64,000 bases of DNA from Clostridiales bacterium FE2011 (GCA_017569305.1 CP069418.1:3100001-3164000); one strand, 5' to 3'; shown: positions 38,024 to 48,045, counted from the stretch's first letter. Program-made: numbers and translations. The notes: generated by a model not told the origin, from the sequence alone.

Positions 38024-38053
38024 CAAATTCAGAATTCAGAATTCAGAATTATT
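38024..38053. repeat. AAATTCAGAATTCAGAATTC repeat tract
   Basis: Three tandem AGAATTC units in the pheS-pheT gap, same family as the tracts near 33.5, 34.4 and 36.8 kb. Confidence 0.7.
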
Positions 38054-38120
38054 ACTTAGACTATCATACCAGGACAGAAACAGTTTATGGAATGATAATG
38101 CAGAGCAGGGGAGATAAAAG

Positions 38121-40526
38121 ATGAAAGTACCTTACAGCTGGCTGAAGGAATATGTGGATATTGATATTACGGCGGAAGAACTGGCTGAAAAGCTGTTCGG
38201 CTGCGGTTTTGAAGTGGAAGAGCTGATCGACCTGGGGAAGGAGGTCAGCCGCGTGGTTGTGGGCGAGGTGCTCTCCTGCGAACCGGTGGAAGGCACACAC
38301 CTGCAGATCTGCCAGGTGAACTGCGGTTCCTACGGCAACCCGATCCAGATCGTGACCGGCGCGCCGAATGTCTACGCGGGCATGCATACGCCTGCCGCGC
38401 TGGACAATTCCACGCTGCCCGGCGGAATCACCATCAAAGCCAAGCCCCTGAAGGGGATTCCTTCTGACGGTATGCTCTGCTCCGGTGAGGAACTGGGCCT
38501 GAACGACGACCTGTATCCCGGCGCGGAGGTCTACGGTCTCATGGATCTGCCGAAGGACACGGTTCCGGGAACAGATATCCGCGAAGTTGTCGGCATGAAC
38601 GACTATATTTTCGATATTTTTGTTACACCGAACCGTCCGGACTGCCAGAGCATCCTGGGCATTGCACGGGAGGTTGCCGCAATGACGGGCAAGGAACTGA
38701 AGATGCCCGCCACCGACTACACGGTCAGCGACTACGTTTTCCCCGGACTGGATATTACCGTGGAAGCGCCGGATCTGTGTCCCCGTTACCTGGGACACGG
38801 CGTGCGCAATATCACCGTGGCAGAAAGCCCCCGGTGGATGAAACGGAACCTGGCCCTGTGCGGACTGCGCAGCATTTCCAATGTGGTTGATATCACGAAC
38901 TATGTGCTGCTGGAGATCGGACAGCCGATGCACGCCTTCGACATGGATCAGCTTCAGGACCGCCGGATTATTGTCCGCCGTGCCAAGGATGGTGAGAAGA
39001 TCCAGACGCTGGATGAGAAGGAATTCACCCTGACCCCTGACAACCTGGTGATCTGCGACGGAAACCGTCCCGTGGCCCTGGCGGGTATCATGGGCGGCCT
39101 GAACAGCGAGATTACGGAGAAGACAACCCAGCTGCTTTTCGAGGCGGCCAAGTTTGCCCGGGACAACGTGCGGAAGACCTCCCGCGCGCTGGGACAGAGC
39201 AGCGATTCTTCCGCCCGGTTTGAGAAGGGCATCAGCGAATACATTACAGAGCTGGGCATGGCCCGCGCGCTGCACCTGATCCAGGAGCTGGGCTGCGGTG
39301 AGATCACCTCCAGCGCCTTTGACTGCAGTGCCGGCGCACCGCGGGAAGGAAAGCGGTTTACCGCCAGCCTGAAGCGGATCAACGCGATCCTCGGCATCGA
39401 AGTGCCGACGGAGGACGTGCTGCGGATCCTGAAGAACCTGAACTTTGAAGTGAAGCAGGACGGCGATACGCTGGATGTGACGGCTCCGCGTTACCGTGAA
39501 GACATTGAAGTCGGTGAACCGGACTTGGCGGAGGAAGTAATCCGCGAATACGGTTACGACCACGTGGTTCCCACCTTCCTGAAGGCGGCGACCGTGACCA
39601 GCGGCGGAAAGACCCCGGCGCAGCAGCGCAGGGACCGTGTCTGCCGGATTATGTGCGGACAGGGATACCATGAAGCATACACCATGTCCTTCTATTCCGA
39701 CAGCGACCTGGATTTCCTGCGGATTCCGGAAGGCGCGCCGGAACGGAACGTGCTGCGCATCAAAAACCCGATTTCCGCCAACCTTTCCATCATGAGGCCC
39801 CTGCTGGCTCCCAGCCTGGTGAACGTTGTGGTGGAGAACCTGAAGAAGGGCAACAACGACGGCCGGATCTTCGAGATCAGCAACATTTATATTCCGAGGG
39901 ACGGAGAACTGCCGGAGGAAAGACCGCATCTTGGTTTCGCGGCCTTCGGCGACGCAGAGGATTTCTTCACCGTGAAGGGTACTGTGGAAGCATTGGGCGA
40001 AGCCCTCGGACTGTCCTTTGACGTGGAGCGGGCTGCCGACGTTCCGTGGCTGCATCCCGGAATTGCCGCCTACATCCTTTGTGAGGGAGAACGGATCGGC
40101 TGCTTCGGCAAACTGGCCAATGAAGTGACGGGTGAACTGAAGCTGCACAAAGACGCCAAGTCTAATCATAAGATCTTCCTGGGTGAAATTGACTACAACA
40201 CCATGATGAATCACATGGCTGCCAGCTTCCGGTACCGTCCGCTGTCCGTATTCCCGTCTGTGGTGCGCGACCTGGCGCTGACGGTGGCGGAGGAAACGGC
40301 CTGCGGTGATCTCATGAAGGAAATTGCACGGGCATGTCCGAGCGTCAGCGACGTGGAGTTGTTCGACATTTACCGGGGTGAACAGATCGGCGAGGGACGT
40401 AAGAGTATGGCTTTCAAGATCACCTTTGAGGCGGCTGACAAGGCCCTGACCCCTGAAGAACTGGATAAATACATTAAAAAAATTCTTGGAAACCTGAAGT
40501 TTAAACTCGGAGCTGAAATCCGATAA
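38121..40526 (+). CDS. pheT: Phenylalanyl-tRNA synthetase beta subunit
   Basis: An 801-residue beta subunit that forms the alpha2-beta2 enzyme and carries editing and tRNA-binding functions. The N-terminus MKVPYSWLKEYVDI is canonical. It is followed by an EMAP-like OB fold (about 40-150), the B3/B4 editing region (about 200-400, DITNYVLLEIGQPMHAFD), B5 and a ferredoxin-fold anticodon-binding domain at the C-terminus (FPSVVRDLALTV). Expected length. About 100 bp separate it from pheS. Confidence 0.97.
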   Translation: MKVPYSWLKEYVDIDITAEELAEKLFGCGFEVEELIDLGKEVSRVVVGEVLSCEPVEGTHLQICQVNCGSYGNPIQIVTGAPNVYAGMHTPAALDNSTLPGGITIKAKPLKGIPSDGMLCSGEELGLNDDLYPGAEVYGLMDLPKDTVPGTDIREVVGMNDYIFDIFVTPNRPDCQSILGIAREVAAMTGKELKMPATDYTVSDYVFPGLDITVEAPDLCPRYLGHGVRNITVAESPRWMKRNLALCGLRSISNVVDITNYVLLEIGQPMHAFDMDQLQDRRIIVRRAKDGEKIQTLDEKEFTLTPDNLVICDGNRPVALAGIMGGLNSEITEKTTQLLFEAAKFARDNVRKTSRALGQSSDSSARFEKGISEYITELGMARALHLIQELGCGEITSSAFDCSAGAPREGKRFTASLKRINAILGIEVPTEDVLRILKNLNFEVKQDGDTLDVTAPRYREDIEVGEPDLAEEVIREYGYDHVVPTFLKAATVTSGGKTPAQQRRDRVCRIMCGQGYHEAYTMSFYSDSDLDFLRIPEGAPERNVLRIKNPISANLSIMRPLLAPSLVNVVVENLKKGNNDGRIFEISNIYIPRDGELPEERPHLGFAAFGDAEDFFTVKGTVEALGEALGLSFDVERAADVPWLHPGIAAYILCEGERIGCFGKLANEVTGELKLHKDAKSNHKIFLGEIDYNTMMNHMAASFRYRPLSVFPSVVRDLALTVAEETACGDLMKEIARACPSVSDVELFDIYRGEQIGEGRKSMAFKITFEAADKALTPEELDKYIKKILGNLKFKLGAEIR

Positions 40527-40563
40527 ACCAGATTTTTCAACACTGAAAACATTTCCGGAAAGC

Positions 40564-40588
40564 GACGCCTGCCAGGCGTCACTTTTTT
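40564..40588 (+). terminator. Rho-independent terminator after pheT
   Basis: Stem GACGCCT / AGGCGTC with a GCC loop, then AC and six T. Confidence 0.82.
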
Positions 40589-40627
40589 GTACGTACAATT
40601 GACATGCAAATATATAGCAATTATAAT
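40587..40627 (+). promoter_or_regulatory. Strong promoter with adjacent TTGTACGTACAA palindrome
   Basis: Perfect -35 TTGACA (40599-40604), 17-bp spacer and perfect -10 TATAAT (40622-40627). A 12-bp palindrome TTGTACGTACAA (40587-40598) abuts the -35 box, a typical place for an activator or repressor site. It drives the carbohydrate-uptake operon. Confidence 0.8.
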
Positions 40628-40723
40628 TAATATGGTTTTTTTAGATTGCATTTGTAACCAATTTCACAGTATCAGGGAATCTGATTTTCCGGCGTGCAAA
40701 CGTCGCAAGTGGGAGATGAACTC

Positions 40724-43609
40724 ATGTCAAGGAAATGGCGGAACATTCTCATCGGCGTCCTTGTCGCTGCTCTTGTAATTGCCGGGATCTGGCTGCTCAG
40801 CCGGTCCGAGAACAGTTTCAGGAGCAAGTATGAGGGCGCTGATCTGTCCACAGATGTCAGCGGCATTGGACGGAGCAACACCTATACCTCTTATCTGGAG
40901 AAGTATGCGAATCTGCCCGCTGTCAGTGAAGCTGTTGAGGTGGACCTGGCCTCCTTCGAAGGGGAAGGCGGCAAAGTCTGTGCGGACGGTGTGCTGACGG
41001 CTGATGAGTCAGAGCTTACCTGGAAGGTGAATGTACCCAAGGCCGGCCTATACAATATCCGCCTGGATTACCTGACAGTGGAAAGCCGCGGTGTGGATAT
41101 TGAGCGTGAAATTGCGATTAACGGGGAAGTTCCTTTCACCGGCGCAAGCACGCTTTGTTTCTCTCGCCTGTGGACCGACGCAAACGAGGTGCGCAAGGAC
41201 AACCAGGGGAATGATATCCGTCCTACGCAGGTGGAACGCTTTGAAAAGCAAAGCGCATACTGCAAGGATGACATGGGATATCAGACAGAGCCCTATGCCT
41301 TCTATTTCAATGAAGGGGAGAATGAACTGACGATCCGTGCTGTCAATGAGCCGGTGATTCTTTGCGCTGTTTCGCTGACGCCGATTATGAAGTCTTCCAC
41401 TTATGCGGAATACGCAGCAGCCCAGCCTGAGGTTTCCGCCAGCGAAGAGGCGCTGAACTACAGCCAGACAATCCAGGGAGAATCCGCCGTGCTTCGCAGC
41501 ACGCCGAGCCTTTACGGACGTTATGACCGCAGCTCCGCCCTGACAGAACCCTATTCCGTATCAAATTCAATCCTGAATTATATCGGCGGCGAACCCTGGA
41601 CCCATCCCGGCGAGTGGATCCAGTGGGAGTTTGAAGTACCGGAAGACGGATACTACAACATTTCCATCAAAGCACGTCAGATGTACCAGCGCGGCGCGCT
41701 GTCCGCACGAACCGTTTATATCGACGGTGAGATTCCGTTTGAAGATCTTGAAGCAGTAACATTCAGCTACAGCACCGGATGGGACATGCACACCCTGAGC
41801 GACAAGGAAGGCACCCCCTTCCGCTTCTGGCTGAAGAAAGGAAGCCATTCCATCCGCATGGAAGTGACCATGGGAGAAATGGGGCCTGTCCTGAAATCCG
41901 TGGAAGACAGCATCTTCCGCCTGAACCAGATTTACCGCAAAATCCTGGTTCTGACAGGCGCCAATCCGGATAAATACCGTGATTACAACCTGAAGCGGAT
42001 TTATCCCGAAGCCATTGAGGCGATGGATCTGGAAAGCAAGCGCCTGTATAAAATCGTGGATGATACGGTGGCTATCACCGGTGAGAAGAGCGACCGGATT
42101 GCTTCCGCACAGACGCTGGCTGTACAGCTTGAAACCTTTGTGAAAAAGAATGAACGGATCACAGAATCCTTCCAGAACTTCCGGGACAACATTACTTCGC
42201 TCGGAACCGCAATGCAGAACATGGCTGAGAGCAAGCTGGACGTGGACCTGATCATGGTAACAGGCGAGAACGTCAAGGTTCCGGAGGTTCGCAGCAATGT
42301 TTTCCAGGATATTATTCATGAAGTCCGGAGCTGCCTGAGTTCCTATACCGTGGACTATAACAGCCTGGGCGACAAGTATGAGGATACGGACGACGTGGTG
42401 GAGATCTGGATCACCACGGGCCGCGACCAGAGTACGGTGCTGAAGAATCTGGTTGACAATACCTTTACCGCAAAGACCGGCATTAAAGTGAACGTCAAGC
42501 TGGTGCTGCAGGACGCCATCCTGCCCGCTGTTGTCGCAGGAAACGGCCCGGACGTGGTGCTGAGCCTCAGCGGCTGGTTTGCCGTGAACTATGCCATGCG
42601 TAACGCGGTTGAAGACCTGACCCAGTTTGAAGACTTTGAAGAGGTTACCAAACCGTTTACAAAGAGCATCCTGGAACCGCTGACTTATAATGACAGCAAG
42701 AAGATCGGTATTTACGGACTGCCTGAAACCCAGGATTTCGCTGTGCTGTTCTACCGCAAGGACGTTATGGAAGAGCTGGGTCTGGCTGTTCCGCAGACCT
42801 GGGATGAGCTGATTGCGGAGCTGCCGACGATTCAGGGCAACAGCCTGACGATCGGTATCAATTTCCCGGACATCCGGGTTGTGGACAACTCCGTGCTGAA
42901 TTCCATGATTTATCAGAATGGCGGAGAAATCTACGACAAGGAAGCCAAGCACACGCTGGTGGACAGCGAGGCAGGCGTAGCCGGATTCAAGCAGTATACG
43001 AGCCTGTACAACGACTACGGTCTGCCGGTGGTGTTCGACTTCCCGAGCCGGTTCCGCAGCGGCGAGATGCCGATGGGCATCCAGAACTACAATATGTACA
43101 ACACCCTCATGGTTTCCGCTCCGGAAATCCGCGGCCTGTGGGACTTCACCCTGTTCCCGGGAACGATGAAAGAGGATGGAACCATTGACCATACTGCCCA
43201 GACAAGCGGACTGTGCTGTATGATGATTGCGACAAACAATGAAACAAAAAAGAAAAATGCCTGGGAGTTTATGAAGTGGTGGGTGAGCGCGGACGCGCAG
43301 GTTCGCTTCGGCCGGGAGATGGAAAGCATCCTGGGTGCTTCCGCCCGGTACCAGACAGCTAATCAGGACGCGCTGACGCAGCTGGCCTGGTCTGACAAGC
43401 AGCTGAAAGTGCTGAAAGAACAGATGTCGCAGACCCGGGGCTTCCCGGAGATCGCCGGCGGATATTCAACGCAGCGCCATCTCATCAACGCAGTACGTAA
43501 GGTGATCAATACCAAGGAAGATCAGCGGGAGACCCTGCTGACTTACGCACGGACCATTAATGAAGAGATTAAGATCAAACGGCGGGAATTCAACCTGCCG
43601 GTTGATTGA
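40724..43609 (+). CDS. Membrane-anchored solute-binding protein with N-terminal carbohydrate-binding-like modules
   Basis: A 961-residue protein, more than twice the usual family 1 size. A single N-terminal membrane anchor (about 7-25) has no lipobox. Two beta-sandwich, galactose-binding-like modules follow (about 60-220 and 250-400; note AGLYNIRLDYLTVES and DGYYNISIKARQM). A helical segment (400-530) leads to the family 1 solute-binding domain (about 555-961; VVEIWITTGRDQST, FTAKTGIKVNV, GNGPDVVL). GGGAG lies 8 bases before the ATG. First gene of the uptake operon; it probably captures plant-polysaccharide oligosaccharides at the wall. Confidence 0.82.
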   Translation: MSRKWRNILIGVLVAALVIAGIWLLSRSENSFRSKYEGADLSTDVSGIGRSNTYTSYLEKYANLPAVSEAVEVDLASFEGEGGKVCADGVLTADESELTWKVNVPKAGLYNIRLDYLTVESRGVDIEREIAINGEVPFTGASTLCFSRLWTDANEVRKDNQGNDIRPTQVERFEKQSAYCKDDMGYQTEPYAFYFNEGENELTIRAVNEPVILCAVSLTPIMKSSTYAEYAAAQPEVSASEEALNYSQTIQGESAVLRSTPSLYGRYDRSSALTEPYSVSNSILNYIGGEPWTHPGEWIQWEFEVPEDGYYNISIKARQMYQRGALSARTVYIDGEIPFEDLEAVTFSYSTGWDMHTLSDKEGTPFRFWLKKGSHSIRMEVTMGEMGPVLKSVEDSIFRLNQIYRKILVLTGANPDKYRDYNLKRIYPEAIEAMDLESKRLYKIVDDTVAITGEKSDRIASAQTLAVQLETFVKKNERITESFQNFRDNITSLGTAMQNMAESKLDVDLIMVTGENVKVPEVRSNVFQDIIHEVRSCLSSYTVDYNSLGDKYEDTDDVVEIWITTGRDQSTVLKNLVDNTFTAKTGIKVNVKLVLQDAILPAVVAGNGPDVVLSLSGWFAVNYAMRNAVEDLTQFEDFEEVTKPFTKSILEPLTYNDSKKIGIYGLPETQDFAVLFYRKDVMEELGLAVPQTWDELIAELPTIQGNSLTIGINFPDIRVVDNSVLNSMIYQNGGEIYDKEAKHTLVDSEAGVAGFKQYTSLYNDYGLPVVFDFPSRFRSGEMPMGIQNYNMYNTLMVSAPEIRGLWDFTLFPGTMKEDGTIDHTAQTSGLCCMMIATNNETKKKNAWEFMKWWVSADAQVRFGREMESILGASARYQTANQDALTQLAWSDKQLKVLKEQMSQTRGFPEIAGGYSTQRHLINAVRKVINTKEDQRETLLTYARTINEEIKIKRREFNLPVD

Positions 43610-43631
43610 GAAAGGAAGGAGGGAAGCGAAT

Positions 43632-44576
43632 ATGCAGTCACAGTCATTTGCTCATAGATACCTGGCTATGAGGCGGGACAAAATCGCACACGGGTGGACG
43701 CTTGCAAAACGGAACAAGGGCTGCTACCTGTTCCTGGCTCCATACGCGATTCTGTTTATTACCTTCTTCATTCTGCCGATCTGCACATCGATCATTTACA
43801 GTTTTACTTACTACAACATCCTGGAACCTGCCCGTTTTATCGGACTGCAGAACTATACGAACCTGTTCCTGCAGGATGAAATATTCCTGACATCTGTCAA
43901 GAACACTTTCGTTTGCGCCGTCATTATTGGGCCGGTTGGATATATCCTTTCCTTCCTGTTTGCCTGGTTTATCAATGAACTGCCGAAATGGCTGCGGGCG
44001 GTGGCGGTTATCGTATTCTACATCCCCTCTATCGGCGGTGCTGCCTTCGAAGTGTTCAACACGATTTTCCGTGGCGACGCCTACGGATGGTTCAACGCCC
44101 TCCTGATGGAGTACGGTATGATCAACGCGCCGGTTCTGTGGCTGACCGATCCGCGGTACATGCTGACCATTGTTATCATCGTATCCCTGTGGATGAGCAT
44201 GGGTACCGGCTTCCTGAGCTTTGTGGCCGGCTTCCAGGGCATTGACCGCAGCATGTATGAAGCCGGATATGTGGACGGTGTCCGGAACCGCTGGCAGGAG
44301 CTGTATCATATCACGCTGCCCAGCATGAAGCCCATGCTGCTGTTCGGCGCTGTTATGAGCATTACATCCTCCTTCAACGTCGGCGCCGTACCGCGGGCCC
44401 TGTGCGGATTCCCCTCCACAGACTATGCGGCCCGTACGGTTGTTACCCACCTGTTTGACTACGGATATACCCGCTTCGAAATGGGCTATGCCAGCGCCAT
44501 TGCGGTGATCCTGTTCGTGGCGATGATTCTGTGCAAGAAAGCAATTACCGGATTGCTGGGAAGGGTGGGTACCTGA
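43632..44576 (+). CDS. Sugar ABC transporter permease (MalF-like)
   Basis: A 314-residue CUT1 permease with six membrane segments. The EAA loop reads EAGYVDGVRNRWQELYHITLPSMKP, the ATPase contact site. GGAAGGAGGG precedes the ATG at 43632. It is adjacent to the MalG-like gene (1-bp gap), with which it forms the channel. Confidence 0.93.
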   Translation: MQSQSFAHRYLAMRRDKIAHGWTLAKRNKGCYLFLAPYAILFITFFILPICTSIIYSFTYYNILEPARFIGLQNYTNLFLQDEIFLTSVKNTFVCAVIIGPVGYILSFLFAWFINELPKWLRAVAVIVFYIPSIGGAAFEVFNTIFRGDAYGWFNALLMEYGMINAPVLWLTDPRYMLTIVIIVSLWMSMGTGFLSFVAGFQGIDRSMYEAGYVDGVRNRWQELYHITLPSMKPMLLFGAVMSITSSFNVGAVPRALCGFPSTDYAARTVVTHLFDYGYTRFEMGYASAIAVILFVAMILCKKAITGLLGRVGT

Positions 44577-44577
44577 T

Positions 44578-45816
44578 ATGAGTGAGATTAACACCGTAAG
44601 ATCCAATGGTACCCTGCAGCTCATCAACGGTAAGAAGTACCGCGGCGAACTGGTTGCCGGTGAAACCGGCGCGGCTTTCTATGCCAAAGGACAGAAGGAG
44701 CCTGTAGCTGAATGGCACTATGCCCGGATGAACCGGATGGACAATATCCGCCGGGGCGGTACTACCAGCCAGATCACTGTTATCCTGAAGGACGACACCC
44801 GTTACGTGTTCGAACTTGCCCAGGGCCTGAAGCTTTACAGCCATATGGATAAAAACTGGGCAGATAAGCCTGTGAAGGTCAAAACGCGGGGCGATATCCT
44901 GCATGAGCAGGCGGAACGGCTGGGCCAGAAGATTGAGGTGCCGAAGAAGCACCTGATTGTCCGGCGGCATCCCAACCGGTCTATTACGGGCGACGTGATC
45001 ATTTACCTGCTGCTTGCCCTGGTTGCGGTTGCCATGCTGTTCCCGCTGGTATTCCTGCTGGGATCCAGTCTGAAACCCCTGGATGAACTTTTCCGGTTCC
45101 CGCCGCCCGTGTGGCCCACCCGTCCGACGATGGACAACTTCTCCGACCTGTTCGTGACGATGGGACAGAGCTGGGTGCCCTTCAGCAGATATCTGGTGAA
45201 TACCATCTTCATTACCGTGGTTGGTACTTTCGGACATCTGGTGATTGCCGGCATGGCGGCTTTCGTGCTGGCCAAATATGATTTCCCGGGCGGACGGCTG
45301 TTCTTCCTGCTGGCCACCACTTTCCTGATGTTCGCTTCCGGTGTGGTTACGGACATCCCCAATTACCTGATTATGAGACGGCTGGGCCTGGTAGATACCT
45401 ATTGGGCTCTGATCCTGCCTGCGTTTGCCGCGCCGATCGGTCTGTTCCTGATGAAACAGTTCATGGAAGGACTGCCTACAGCTCTGATTGAAGCGGCGAC
45501 CATTGACGGTGCCGGACGGTTCCGGGTTTTCTGGAGCATTGTGATGCCCAACGTGAAACCGGCCTGGCTGACGATGATCATCTTCAGCGTACAGTCCCTG
45601 TGGAACAACCCGGCAGGAACCATCATCTATTCCGAGGCGAAAAAACCGCTGGTATACGCACTGCAGCAAATCCAGGGCGGCGCGGTGGTCAACATCGCCC
45701 GTACAGGCCAGGTGGCCGCGGCCAATGTGATTATCGTCGCGGTTCCGGTGCTCATCTTCATTTTCAGCCAGAGCCGGATCCTGGAGACCATGGCCTCCTC
45801 CGGCATCAAGGACTAA
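44578..45816 (+). CDS. Sugar ABC transporter permease (MalG-like) with N-terminal soluble extension
   Basis: A 412-residue protein, about 130 longer than normal MalG. Residues 1-130 are a soluble, beta-rich cytoplasmic extension (NGTLQLINGKKYRGELV, QITVILKDDTRYVFEL) ending in a basic linker (KKHLIVRRHPNRS). The permease part has six membrane segments and the EAA loop EAATIDGAGRFRVFWSIVMPNVKP. The upstream stop is only 1 bp away and the frame is open throughout, so the extension is genuine, not a misread start. Confidence 0.9.
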   Translation: MSEINTVRSNGTLQLINGKKYRGELVAGETGAAFYAKGQKEPVAEWHYARMNRMDNIRRGGTTSQITVILKDDTRYVFELAQGLKLYSHMDKNWADKPVKVKTRGDILHEQAERLGQKIEVPKKHLIVRRHPNRSITGDVIIYLLLALVAVAMLFPLVFLLGSSLKPLDELFRFPPPVWPTRPTMDNFSDLFVTMGQSWVPFSRYLVNTIFITVVGTFGHLVIAGMAAFVLAKYDFPGGRLFFLLATTFLMFASGVVTDIPNYLIMRRLGLVDTYWALILPAFAAPIGLFLMKQFMEGLPTALIEAATIDGAGRFRVFWSIVMPNVKPAWLTMIIFSVQSLWNNPAGTIIYSEAKKPLVYALQQIQGGAVVNIARTGQVAAANVIIVAVPVLIFIFSQSRILETMASSGIKD

Positions 45817-45833
45817 GAGGGGAGGAAATGATG

Positions 45834-47366
45834 ATGAAAAAAGCGGTTTCCTTTCTGATGATCCTGATCATGCTGTTCACGGCCTGTACCGCGCTGGCGG
45901 ACGACAGCTTCAACGTGAACAAGGATGGCTACAGCACATCCTATACCTACGGATATGACTACTGGCGCGACGTACAGGAGTCTCCGGACGCCTACCGGGT
46001 CGAAACAGTCATCGACAGCGTTGACCTCGGCCTGGATGTGCGCATGAACAAGCCCCAGAGCCTGTTTGCACGGAACAATGACCTGTATGTTGCTGACACG
46101 TTCAACAACCGGATTCTCCAGCTTGAATACAGGAACGGCCAGGCAAAGCTGACAAGAATCATTGATCATGTGGCGGGAGGATCTCCTGAGCATTTCAACA
46201 CCCCGTACGACGTATATGTGGACGTGGATGGGAATATCTACGTTGCGGATTACGGCAACCTGCGCGTCGTGATGATGGATAAGGACCTGAACTGGATCAA
46301 AGAGTTTACGAAACCTGCGGACGCCACCTTTGACCAGAGCCTGGATTTCCTGCCGAAGAAGATCACGGTTGACGTTGCGGGACGACTGTATGCACTGGTC
46401 ACGAACGTCAACAAGGGTATCGTGAAGTACGAGGCGGACACCACGTTTACCGGATTCATCGGTGCAACGCCTGTAAACTTTTCAACCTTTGATTACATCT
46501 GGAAAAAATACTTCATGACCCAGGAACAGCGGGACGCTTCTCCGTCTTTTGTTCCGACGGAATATGAAAACATGTACATGGACAAGGACGGTTTCATCTA
46601 TGCCACGCTGACAAACTTTGATGAAGGCGCCCTGGACGCAGGCCAGGTAAACCCGATCCGCCGCCTGAACGGCCTGGGAAACGATATCCTGATCGCAAAC
46701 GACAGATATCCTCCCATCGGCGACCTCTGGTGGCAGAAGGGTGAATCTTCCTACTTCGGTCCGGCCAGACTGACGGACATTACTGTTTTCGACAATGATA
46801 TCTACATCGTTCTGGACCGGATACGCGGACGTCTGTTCGGCTATGACAGCCAGGGCATCATGCTGTGGGCATTCGGTACCCGCGGCAATATTGAAGGCGC
46901 CTTTACCAGCCCGATCAGCCTGGAACATATCGGAAATGACCTGTTTGTGCTGGATCAGCTGGAAAACAGTATTACGGTTTTTACGCCCACGGAATACGGC
47001 CTGAAGATTTATGATGCCATCAACAAATACCAGGACGGCGATTATGACGAGAGTGCGAACGTGTGGACGGAAGTGCTGAGGCAGAACGCCAATTATCCCA
47101 TGGCTTTCCGGGGCATCGGACGTACGGTGCTGAGGCAGAACAAGTTTGAGGAGGCCATGGAGTATTTCAAGATGGCCCATGACCGGGAAAACTACGGCAG
47201 GACTTTCAAACTGTACCGGAAGGAATGGATTGAAAAGAATGCCCTGTGGATTTTCCTGGGAGTGATACTGCTGCTGATTGTGCCGTTGATCCTTGGAAGA
47301 ATCAAGAGAATGAAGTGGGAGGTGATCATGCATGAGCAGAGCAAAATCCGCAGAAACGCTGAGTGA
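45834..47366 (+). CDS. Membrane-anchored NHL-repeat/TPR protein
   Basis: An exported protein of about 510 residues. The signal peptide (MKKAVSFLMILIMLFTACTALA) is followed by NHL beta-propeller repeats at about 45-370 (NDLYVADTFNNRILQLE, GNIYVADYGNLRVVMMD, DGFIYATLTNF). TPR-like helices (about 380-440; NYPMAFRGIGRTVLRQNKFEEAMEYF) and a C-terminal membrane segment (about 468-488) follow. Three adjacent ATGs exist (45828, 45831, 45834); the last has the best spacing (8 nt) from GGGGAGG. It overlaps the Yip1 gene by 35 bp. Likely an accessory scaffold of the transporter. Confidence 0.82.
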   Translation: MKKAVSFLMILIMLFTACTALADDSFNVNKDGYSTSYTYGYDYWRDVQESPDAYRVETVIDSVDLGLDVRMNKPQSLFARNNDLYVADTFNNRILQLEYRNGQAKLTRIIDHVAGGSPEHFNTPYDVYVDVDGNIYVADYGNLRVVMMDKDLNWIKEFTKPADATFDQSLDFLPKKITVDVAGRLYALVTNVNKGIVKYEADTTFTGFIGATPVNFSTFDYIWKKYFMTQEQRDASPSFVPTEYENMYMDKDGFIYATLTNFDEGALDAGQVNPIRRLNGLGNDILIANDRYPPIGDLWWQKGESSYFGPARLTDITVFDNDIYIVLDRIRGRLFGYDSQGIMLWAFGTRGNIEGAFTSPISLEHIGNDLFVLDQLENSITVFTPTEYGLKIYDAINKYQDGDYDESANVWTEVLRQNANYPMAFRGIGRTVLRQNKFEEAMEYFKMAHDRENYGRTFKLYRKEWIEKNALWIFLGVILLLIVPLILGRIKRMKWEVIMHEQSKIRRNAE

Positions 47367-48030
47367 TGCCGCAGCCGTCAGTAACAGACGGAAAGAATCC
47401 CGGGCAGAATACAAGCGTGCACTGAGGTATGCCCTTTACGTGATTACCCATCCCTTTGACGGATTCTGGGACCTGACCCGTGAGCATAAGGGGAACCTGG
47501 CCGCAGCCACCACATTCCTGGCGCTGTTCCTGATTACCCGTGTGCTGAAGATCCTGTGTACCAGTTTCCAGTTCTTTGACGCGGCTGTACAGCATATCAA
47601 TGTATTTGAGGAAATGGGCTCCCTGCTGCTGCCCTTCCTGATTCTGTGTCTGGCCAACTGGGCGATGACAACCCTGTTTGAAGGAAAAGGCCGGTTCAAG
47701 GATATCTACATTGGTATGTGCTATGCGCTGGTGCCCTATATCCTGATTCAGCTTCCGATGATCCTGGTCAGCAACATACTGACCTATGAAGAGGGAAGTC
47801 TTTACAGCGTCATGCTTTCGATCAGCGTGATCTGGAGTGTGTTCCTCGTGTTTGTCGGTCTGATGGAGATTCATGACTACGGTCCCGGAAAAACCTTTAT
47901 CTTCATTATTGTGACAATCGTAGGCGCCTGTGTAATCATTTTCCTGGCCCTTGTTTGCCTGAGCCTGCTGAGCGACGCGATCGGTTTCTTTGTGAGCCTG
48001 TACCGTGAAGCTGCTTACCGGCTGAATTAA
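47332..48030 (+). CDS. Yip1-family membrane protein
   Basis: A 232-residue protein with a charged N-terminus and five hydrophobic segments. The Yip1 pattern starts ITHPFDGFWDLTREHKGNLAAAT and continues with LLPFLILCLANWAMTTLFEGKGRFKDIYIGMCYALVPYI. Its role in bacteria is not known. It lies between the NHL protein and the DUF5696 protein in the transporter operon. Confidence 0.82.
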   Translation: MSRAKSAETLSDAAAVSNRRKESRAEYKRALRYALYVITHPFDGFWDLTREHKGNLAAATTFLALFLITRVLKILCTSFQFFDAAVQHINVFEEMGSLLLPFLILCLANWAMTTLFEGKGRFKDIYIGMCYALVPYILIQLPMILVSNILTYEEGSLYSVMLSISVIWSVFLVFVGLMEIHDYGPGKTFIFIIVTIVGACVIIFLALVCLSLLSDAIGFFVSLYREAAYRLN

Positions 48031-48045
48031 GGAGGGATGAAGACA

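Noticed and set aside
38085..40598. An 837-residue minus-strand frame opposite pheT
   Set aside because: Exact antisense shadow of pheT; no independent start signals.
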